This document shows positions 6,227 to 10,604 of a stretch of 10,604 bases of DNA, one piece after another. Source of the DNA: Propionibacteriaceae bacterium UBA6238. GTDB taxonomy: Bacteria; Actinomycetota; Actinomycetes; Propionibacteriales; Propionibacteriaceae. A program made the translations under genes and the position numbers. Location of the stretch: the NCBI GenBank assembly GCA_002441465.1, contig DJWE01000087.1, positions 1 to 10,604 of the forward strand. Direction: 5' to 3'. The notes under the pieces were generated by a model. It was given only the letters and a program-made list of their open reading frames with translations, had not been told where the DNA came from and ran no database searches. Within the stretch, counting starts at the first letter, position 1, and each line of letters opens with the position of its first letter.

Positions 6227-7210
6227 TCAGGAGGTGAAGTGCTGCCAACCGCCGGGAGGGCCGTCCCACTCGGCGCCGTCGACGAGCACGCGCGGCTCTC
6301 CGCCGAGCACCCGTCCGATCACCACCCAGCCTTCCGGCACCCGATCGGCCTCGAACGCACCGACGAGGGCATGGTCGTCACCCCCGGTGAGCTGGAACAG
6401 CAACGGGTCGCCGCCGCCGATCGCCGCCGCGACCGCCTGCTGCGGCTCGGCGATCTCCAGTCTCGAGGTGTCCACGTCCAGCGTCACCCCAGACGCCCGC
6501 GCGACGTGTCCGAGATCCGCAAGCAGGCCGTCGGAGATGTCGATCAGGGCGGACGCGCCGGCCTCCGCGGCCACCCGTCCCTGCCCGTAGGGCGGCTGTG
6601 GCACCCGGTGTGCCACCACCACCGCCCGTGGCGAGCGGAACCCGCGCGCCAAGACGGCCACCCCGGCCGCGGCCCAGCCCAGACGTCCTGCCATCGCCAG
6701 CACCTGGCCCGGTCGCGCACCGGCCCGGGTCAGCGGCGGCAAGCCACCCAGGTCGGCCAGCACGGTGGCCGTGATCACGATCTGTGCCGCGGAGGTCGTG
6801 TCGCCCCCGACCAGCTGGACGCCGGCCGCCTCGCACTCGGCCCGGACCCCGGCGGCGAAGCCGGCCGTCCACTCCACCGGCGTGGACGCGGGCGCGGCCA
6901 GGCTGATCACCACACCGATCGGGGCGGCGCCCATCGCCTCCGCGTCGGCCACGCACGCCGCGACGGCTTTGCGCCCGACGTCCTCGGCACCGGACCAGTC
7001 GCGGCGAAAGTGGACGTCCTCGACCATGGTGTCGGTCGAGACAGCCAGGTCGCCGGCCAACCGCAACACCGCGCAGTCGTCACCGACCCCGAGCACGACC
7101 GGGCCGGACGGGCTCAGTCCCGCCGTCACCTGATCGATCAGGGCGAACTCGCCGAGCTCGCCGATGGTGGCCGCCTTCGCCGGCCGGCCGGACGGATCGC
7201 CCTCGGTCAC
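6227..7210 (-). CDS. thiL: Thiamine-monophosphate kinase
   Basis: ThiL phosphorylates thiamine monophosphate with ATP to give thiamine pyrophosphate, the active cofactor. The 327 residues show the AIR-synthase/PurM-like layout: GVGDDCAV (41-48; D44 and D45 bind Mg), STDTMVEDVHF (58-68), GGDTT (135-139), DISDGLLADL (224-233) and TGGDDHAL (275-282). The last motif is usually GGED; here an Asp replaces the Glu, a conservative change. The first 14 residues are probably an unstructured tail before the family-typical IGELGEF. The GTG start overlaps the ddl stop in GTGA, so translation is coupled. In other actinobacteria a small DUF3515 gene often lies between ddl and thiL; it is absent here. A role in the cofactor step rather than another PurM-like reaction is well supported by the combined motifs. 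Confidence 0.95.
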   Translation of the reverse strand: MTEGDPSGRPAKAATIGELGEFALIDQVTAGLSPSGPVVLGVGDDCAVLRLAGDLAVSTDTMVEDVHFRRDWSGAEDVGRKAVAACVADAEAMGAAPIGVVISLAAPASTPVEWTAGFAAGVRAECEAAGVQLVGGDTTSAAQIVITATVLADLGGLPPLTRAGARPGQVLAMAGRLGWAAAGVAVLARGFRSPRAVVVAHRVPQPPYGQGRVAAEAGASALIDISDGLLADLGHVARASGVTLDVDTSRLEIAEPQQAVAAAIGGGDPLLFQLTGGDDHALVGAFEADRVPEGWVVIGRVLGGEPRVLVDGAEWDGPPGGWQHFTS

Positions 7211-8325
7211 CGAAGACCCATCGGGCGGGCCAACGCGAGGTCCACCAGAGTCGTGATCAGCTCGGTGTAGTCCAGTCCACTATTCGCCCACATCATCGGG
7301 AACATGGACGTGCGCGTGAAGCCGGGCATGGTGTTCAGCTCGTTCACCCACGCCGTCCCGTCCGGGGTGACGAACAGGTCGATCCTGGCCAAGCCTTCGA
7401 CCGACATCGCGGCGAAGGTGCGCGCAGCCACGTCCTGGATCGCGGCCAGAAGCTCCGGCTCGAGCCGCGCGGGCACGTCCAGGCTCACCTGCTCCTCGGG
7501 CAGGTACTTCGCGTCGAAGTCGTAGAAGGCGTCTGCGGTGTGCATCCGGATCTCTCCGGGCAGCGAGACGCGGGGCGGGCCGGACAGGTCCTCCAGCACC
7601 GCAACCTCGATCTCCCGCGCGCCGACGAAGCCCTGCTCGACCACGACCTTGGGGTCGTAGTGCTGGGCGGCGAGGATGGCCTGCGCGAGTCCGGACGCTT
7701 CGTCCACCTTCGCGATCCCGATACTCGAACCGCCACGAGCCGGCTTGACGAAGACCGGATAGGTGAGGAGTTCGTCCACGCGAGCGAGGCAGCCCGCAGC
7801 GTCGTCACGCCACTGCGCCGGCGTGATCGCCACCCACGGCCCCACGGGCAGACCCGCAGCGGCCATCGCCCGCTTCATCAGGTCCTTGTCCATGCCGATC
7901 GCGCTGGCCGCCACACCCGCACCGACATAGCGCACGCCGAGCATCTCGAACAGGCCCTGGATCGTGCCGTCCTCACCCCAGGGGCCGTGCAGCAGTGCGA
8001 AGGCGACGTCGACGCCGGTGATGTCGAGGAGACGATCGCCGTCGCGGGTGGCCACCTCGGCCCCGGAGCATCCGCGCAACAGCACGGCCTCGGGACGTTC
8101 GCTCGCCACTCGGGGCAGCCGACCGTCCTTGACCTCATATCCGCTCAGCTCCTCGATCGGGATCCGCACCCAGGAGCCGTCCCCGGTGATGCCGATGCCG
8201 ACCAACTCGAACCGGTCGGGATCCACGGCACGGGCCACGCCACCTGCGGTGAGGCAGCTGATCTCGTGCTCTGAGCTCACCCCGCCGAAGATGAGGGCTA
8301 CCCGGACCTTGGGGGGATTCGTCAC
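7207..8325 (-). CDS. ddl: D-alanine--D-alanine ligase
   Basis: Ddl joins two D-alanines with ATP in the cytoplasm, making the dipeptide that MurF adds to the peptidoglycan precursor. The 372-residue ATP-grasp protein shows GGVSSEHEIS (14-23; E19 contacts the first D-Ala), HGPWGEDGTIQG (113-124), the glycine-rich loop GGSSIGI (198-204), the omega-loop K273-Y274 in FDAKYL, the catalytic R314 in LARIDLFV, and the Mg site ELNTMPGFTRTS (329-340). The Tyr in the omega-loop is the D-Ala-D-Ala type rather than the D-lactate-forming type. The GTG start at 8325 has AGGGTG 5 nt in front and lies 9 nt after the acyltransferase stop. In many actinobacteria gpsA stands directly upstream of ddl; it is missing here. 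Confidence 0.97.
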   Translation of the reverse strand: MTNPPKVRVALIFGGVSSEHEISCLTAGGVARAVDPDRFELVGIGITGDGSWVRIPIEELSGYEVKDGRLPRVASERPEAVLLRGCSGAEVATRDGDRLLDITGVDVAFALLHGPWGEDGTIQGLFEMLGVRYVGAGVAASAIGMDKDLMKRAMAAAGLPVGPWVAITPAQWRDDAAGCLARVDELLTYPVFVKPARGGSSIGIAKVDEASGLAQAILAAQHYDPKVVVEQGFVGAREIEVAVLEDLSGPPRVSLPGEIRMHTADAFYDFDAKYLPEEQVSLDVPARLEPELLAAIQDVAARTFAAMSVEGLARIDLFVTPDGTAWVNELNTMPGFTRTSMFPMMWANSGLDYTELITTLVDLALARPMGLR

Positions 8326-8334
8326 CCGTTCACC

Positions 8335-9120
8335 CTATCGGCCGGACGCGCGCGGAACCCTCTCGCCCACCCGGATGTCATAGACGTCCTCGGGTGGTTC
8401 AATCCCGCGGATCTGCGCGACCAGCGCGGTCACCGAAGCCGTGATCCGCGCGCCGGCCGCAGCCAGCGCGTCGGGGTCGTCACGTCCGGCCAGATCGCGG
8501 AGGTCTACCGGTTCGCCGCACCGGAACACCATCGTGCGGCGCGGCCGGAACCGCGGCCAGACCGGCTTCTTGCCCGGCATCACGAAGTTCGCGCCCCACT
8601 GCCCCACCGGGACCACGGGGTAGCCGGTGCTCAAGGCCAGCCGGGCCGCTCCGGGTCGGGCGGTCATGGGCCAGGTGTCGGGATCGGCGGTGATGGTGCC
8701 CTCGGGATAGATCAGGATCAGTTCTCCGGCCTCGAGCGCCGCGCGAGCGTGCACGAGAGCGTCCTTGGCCCGATCGGTGCCGCGCTCCACCGGGATCTGA
8801 CCGGTCGCGCGGGCCAGCCGACCGATCACCGGGACCCGCCACAGATCGGACTTGCCGAGTGCGCGCGGCCAGCGTCCATGCCAGATCAGGTACTGGGCCA
8901 GTGCGGGCGGGTCGAAGTTCGAGATGTGATTGCTCACCACGATCACCCCGCCGGTGCGGGGAAGGGGCGCCGCGTCGTCCCAGTCCTGATCGGTGAGCAG
9001 CCGCAGCAGCCACCCGGCGAACCTGGCCAGCCGGCGGTAGGTGGGCTGGACCAGGGTCGGGTTGACCACACGCAGGGGCAGCCGAGAACTGTCAAAGGTC
9101 ACGCGGGAATCATCACACAT
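8335..9120 (-). CDS. plsC: PlsC-type 1-acyl-sn-glycerol-3-phosphate acyltransferase
   Basis: This enzyme family transfers an acyl chain to lysophosphatidic acid, giving phosphatidic acid at the inner membrane face. With the ATG at 9120 it has 261 residues. It shows all four acyltransferase motifs: catalytic NHISNFD (64-70), GQIPVERGTDRA (107-118), the substrate-binding IYPEGT (137-142) and YPVVPVGQWG (167-176). A single hydrophobic segment (about 30-43, RLARFAGWLLRLL) precedes the catalytic motif. The frame is open up to 9273, but that extension is Arg/Pro-rich and not family-like. No Shine-Dalgarno marks the ATG at 9120, and a GTG at 9102 is a close alternative, so the start is uncertain by a few codons. 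The family has many paralogs and exact acceptor specificity is not visible. It heads the packed minus-strand run leading into ddl. Confidence 0.9.
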   Translation of the reverse strand: MCDDSRVTFDSSRLPLRVVNPTLVQPTYRRLARFAGWLLRLLTDQDWDDAAPLPRTGGVIVVSNHISNFDPPALAQYLIWHGRWPRALGKSDLWRVPVIGRLARATGQIPVERGTDRAKDALVHARAALEAGELILIYPEGTITADPDTWPMTARPGAARLALSTGYPVVPVGQWGANFVMPGKKPVWPRFRPRRTMVFRCGEPVDLRDLAGRDDPDALAAAGARITASVTALVAQIRGIEPPEDVYDIRVGERVPRASGR

Positions 9121-9231
9121 GGCTGTTCGACGCCGGGGCGGCCCGGCCGGGAACGACAACTGCTCCCGACGCGGACATCCGATCCTGTCGGGTTGATTTC
9201 TCACTTTCCAGCCGGCCCGAGCCCAAATGGC

Positions 9232-9260
9232 ATAACAACGCGCGTCACCAGGACGCTCAA
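9232..9260 (-). promoter_or_regulatory. Candidate promoter for the plsC-ddl-thiL run
   Basis: On the minus strand TTGAGC (9255-9260), a 17 nt spacer and TGTTAT (9232-9237) form a sigma-70-like promoter (4 of 6 at each hexamer). It would start transcription near 9226, about 105 nt before the plsC ATG. The plus strand over the same bases reads CATAAC (9231-9236), which could be a -10 for the divergent small gene. The 155 bp between the two genes shows no other recognisable element. Confidence 0.3.
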
Positions 9261-9275
9261 CCCCCAGGAGCAATC

Positions 9276-9485
9276 ATGCAACTTCCTCTCCGCGACCGTC
9301 ACCGAAGCCGGTTCCATCGTCGCGTGTTCGTCAACTCTCTCCTAGGCCCCCGATTTCTCATTCACATGGACAGCAGATCAGTACCGCATCCAGAGCACCG
9401 GCAACGGTTGGGCAACGTGGCTATGACAGTTCGCCGACGGGCGTTAGTTGCAGGGCTACTGGATGCCTACGTTGAACAGCCCTGA
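9276..9485 (+). CDS. Unrecognised small protein, first half (frame ends at CCC-TGA)
   Basis: I do not recognise this gene. The ATG at 9276 has a textbook AGGAG 5 nt upstream, the best ribosome site of any start examined here. The 69-residue product is Arg-rich (RDRHRSRFHRR near the start) and ends in an amphipathic stretch, RRRALVAGLLDAYVEQP. The stop is TGA directly after CCC and followed by C. Slipping +1 at CCC continues straight into the frame that runs to 9744, giving a 155-residue protein with smooth helical character across the junction. An internal ATG at 9366 would give a 125-residue version. G+C is about 58%, some 10 points below the neighbours, and a TTA leucine codon is used, suggesting foreign origin. 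It runs opposite to all surrounding genes. It may be a programmed frameshift, a true frameshift mutation or a sequence error. Confidence 0.5.
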   Translation: MQLPLRDRHRSRFHRRVFVNSLLGPRFLIHMDSRSVPHPEHRQRLGNVAMTVRRRALVAGLLDAYVEQP

Positions 9486-9744
9486 CGTTGAACTCCGTGT
9501 TCGCCTGCTCAAGCTGATGCTCCGCGCAAGCGAGAATCCTCTCGGGGTTGTTTCCGCTCTGATATCAGCGCCGCCAGAGCACGTCGCAATACACCTTGCC
9601 AATGCTCTCGGGTGTTCCGAGGAAGAGGCCGAGTCATTGCGTTGGCAGCCACTCGACCTCTTCACTTCTGGACGACGAGACGCCATACGAGCGGAACTGC
9701 AGGAGGTGCTGCAGCACATGGAGGAGAGGCCAACAGACAGCTAA
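9448..9744 (+). CDS. Unrecognised small protein, second half (probably +1 continuation)
   Basis: This frame opens at a TTG (9448) but has no ribosome site. Meaningful sequence starts at PDVELRVRLLKLML, exactly where a +1 shift from the upstream frame would enter (codon at 9484). The 86 residues after the junction are helical and acidic near the end. The part ALGCSEEEAESL followed by LFTSGRRDAIRAELQEVL loosely resembles the GyrA/ParC stretch in which a FGLSEEQAEAIL-like helix precedes a TGLERxKIxxEL-like helix. This likeness is a weak, by-eye impression; no catalytic tyrosine region is present. Two ATA codons and about 59% G+C differ from nearby genes. The gene ends 71 bp before the leuD stop, with which it converges. 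No function is proposed. Confidence 0.5.
   Translation: MQGYWMPTLNSPDVELRVRLLKLMLRASENPLGVVSALISAPPEHVAIHLANALGCSEEEAESLRWQPLDLFTSGRRDAIRAELQEVLQHMEERPTDS
9480..9486 (+). other. Candidate +1 ribosomal frameshift site CCC-TGA-C
   Basis: In the upstream frame the last sense codon is CCC and the stop is TGA followed by C. A +1 slip re-pairs the proline tRNA from CCC to CCT (9481-9483), which the same GGG anticodon reads perfectly, and the next codon is GAC. The arrangement parallels the prfB site CUU-UGA-C, where UGA-C is a slow stop. No well-placed internal Shine-Dalgarno is seen; the nearest AGGG is about 25 nt upstream. Deletion of one C from the CCC run would also restore a single frame. 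Confidence 0.4.
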
Positions 9745-9815
9745 GTCCGTGCGCGATGGCCCGGCGGATCCGGATCCCGTTCGCATGAGTCGCGGTTGGG
9801 GCCGTTCCCTTTCGT
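9745..9815. other. Short convergent gap with no clear terminator
   Basis: The 71 bp between the plus-strand small gene and the leuD stop contain a 12-base perfect palindrome, GGATCCGGATCC (9766-9777), but no stem followed by a T-run on either strand. Transcription of the two convergent units must end by another mechanism or at a non-canonical structure. Confidence 0.4.
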
Positions 9816-10421
9816 TCAGCCCGCGGTCTTCACGGGCAGCGTCCGCGGCAACCAGGCCGGACGGTTCGCCTCGAAAGCTGCGATCTCGGCCTCGTGCTGC
9901 AGAGTGAGGCTGATGTCGTCCAGGCCCTCGAGCAGGCGGTGCCGGGTGTAGTCGTCGATGGTGAACTCGAACACGTTGTCGGCGGCCTCGATGGTGCGGT
10001 GGCTCAGGTCGACGGTGAACTCGATGCCGGGCTCGCTCTCGGCGATCTCCCAGAGCTTCTCCACGACGTCCTGGCCGACGGTGGCGATCACAAGCCCGGC
10101 CTTGCCCGAGTTGCTGCGGAAGATATCTCCGAACCGGGACCCGATCACGACCGCGAAGCCGTAGTTCTGCAGGGCCCAGACCGCGTGCTCACGGGACGAG
10201 CCGGTGCCGAAATCGGGTCCGGCGACCAGGATCGAACCCGCGCGGTACGCGTCCTGGTTCAGGACGAACTCGCTGTCACCGCGCCACGCCGCGAACAGGC
10301 CGTCCTCGAAGCCGGTACGGGTGACCCGCTTGAGGTACACAGCCGGGATGATCTGGTCGGTGTCGACATTGCTGCGCCGCAGTGGGACGGCGATGCCAGT
10401 GTGCGTACTGAACTTGTCCAT
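9816..10421 (-). CDS. leuD: 3-isopropylmalate dehydratase small subunit
   Basis: LeuD pairs with LeuC to isomerise 2-isopropylmalate to 3-isopropylmalate, the second specific step of leucine biosynthesis. The 201 residues match the usual size of the subunit. The swivel-domain hallmarks are present: PLRRSNVDTDQIIPA (13-27), GPDFGTGSSREHA (68-80, the substrate-contacting loop) and SRFGDIFRSNSGKAGL (95-110). The ATG at 10421 has AAGGAG 7 nt upstream and lies 10 nt after the leuC stop, so the two are cotranscribed and probably made in equal amounts. Nothing is odd about the protein. Confidence 0.98.
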   Translation of the reverse strand: MDKFSTHTGIAVPLRRSNVDTDQIIPAVYLKRVTRTGFEDGLFAAWRGDSEFVLNQDAYRAGSILVAGPDFGTGSSREHAVWALQNYGFAVVIGSRFGDIFRSNSGKAGLVIATVGQDVVEKLWEIAESEPGIEFTVDLSHRTIEAADNVFEFTIDDYTRHRLLEGLDDISLTLQHEAEIAAFEANRPAWLPRTLPVKTAG

Positions 10422-10431
10422 TCGCTGCTCC

Positions 10432-10604
10432 TTACAGGTCGGCCGGGGAGCTCAGCGTCCCGCGGATCGCGGTGGCGGCCGCCACCAGGGGCGAGACCAG
10501 ATGGGTGCGTCCGCCCTTGCCCTGGCGTCCCTCGAAGTTGCGGTTCGACGTGGACGCCGAGCGCTCGCCGGGCGAGAGTTGGTCGGGGTTCATGCCCAGG
10601 CACA
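10432..10604 (-). CDS. leuC: 3-isopropylmalate dehydratase large subunit, C-terminal end (cut by the right edge)
   Basis: The last 57 codons of LeuC are visible: CLGMNPDQLSPGERSAST, then SNRNFEGRQGKGGRTHLVSP and a terminal SSPADL before TAA. The leading Cys belongs to the aconitase-family CxxC pair that, with a third distant Cys, holds the 4Fe-4S cluster; the partner Cys would be just outside the window. SNRNFEGRQG is a near-invariant aconitase-superfamily motif. It is directly upstream of leuD, forming the catalytic heterodimer. Its start and promoter are outside the window. Confidence 0.97.
   Translation of the reverse strand, partial: CLGMNPDQLSPGERSASTSNRNFEGRQGKGGRTHLVSPLVAAATAIRGTLSSPADL

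Noticed and set aside
6150..6269. Upstream extension of ftsK by 40 codons
   Set aside because: It overlaps the thiL end and is not FtsK-like; the tail beginning MATRASSPSRS fits the family.
6167..7270. Plus-strand open frame of 367 codons opposite thiL
   Set aside because: Antisense shadow of a complete ThiL.
9121..9273. Upstream extension of the acyltransferase by 51 codons
   Set aside because: Arg/Pro-rich and unlike the family, and it would overlap the candidate promoter.
9766..9777. Perfect palindrome GGATCCGGATCC as a terminator
   Set aside because: No loop of proper size and no T-run on either strand; two adjacent BamHI-type hexamers can arise by chance.

Overview
This 10.6 kb window comes from the chromosome of a high-GC Gram-positive bacterium (Actinomycetota). 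The support is about 68% G+C in sampled coding lines, frequent GTG starts, a DUF3046 protein and a ClgR-type regulator just upstream of recA, a Mycobacterium-type LexA box and a PafBC-type promoter motif. The style of the N-terminal tail of FtsK suggests Propionibacteriales, but that is only an impression. No rRNA, tRNA, insertion sequence, CRISPR array or phage was seen.

Nearly everything is on the minus strand, so the biological reading order is right to left. From the right edge: the 3' end of leuC and complete leuD (leucine biosynthesis). Next comes a roughly 0.5 kb patch of lower G+C (about 58-59%) on the plus strand, holding an unrecognised small gene split over two frames at a CCC-TGA-C site. 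Then follows a tightly packed minus-strand run: plsC-type acyltransferase, ddl, thiL, ftsK, rimO, pgsA and cinA/pncC. After a 146 bp gap come clgR, a DUF3046 gene and finally recA, which is cut by the left edge after 98 codons. Several junctions overlap by 1-4 bases (ddl/thiL and pgsA/cinA by GTGA, rimO/pgsA by TGATG), which suggests translational coupling.

The run combines envelope and membrane work (PlsC and PgsA in phospholipid synthesis, Ddl in peptidoglycan), chromosome segregation at division (FtsK), ribosome modification (RimO), cofactor salvage or activation (ThiL, PncC) and, at the end, stress and DNA damage (ClgR, RecA). The region upstream of recA is the best-supported regulatory region. 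A perfect LexA box lies in the spacer of a distal promoter, and a PafBC/RecA-NDp-type promoter lies closer to the gene. RecA therefore appears to be under both LexA-dependent and LexA-independent damage control, and the proximal promoter helps decide its start codon.

The most unusual item is the plus-strand orphan at 9276-9744. Two ORFs join into one plausible 155-residue protein if the ribosome slips +1 at CCC-UGA-C, a site built like the prfB autoregulatory frameshift. A plain indel, in the genome or in the sequencing, would look the same and cannot be excluded from this window alone.
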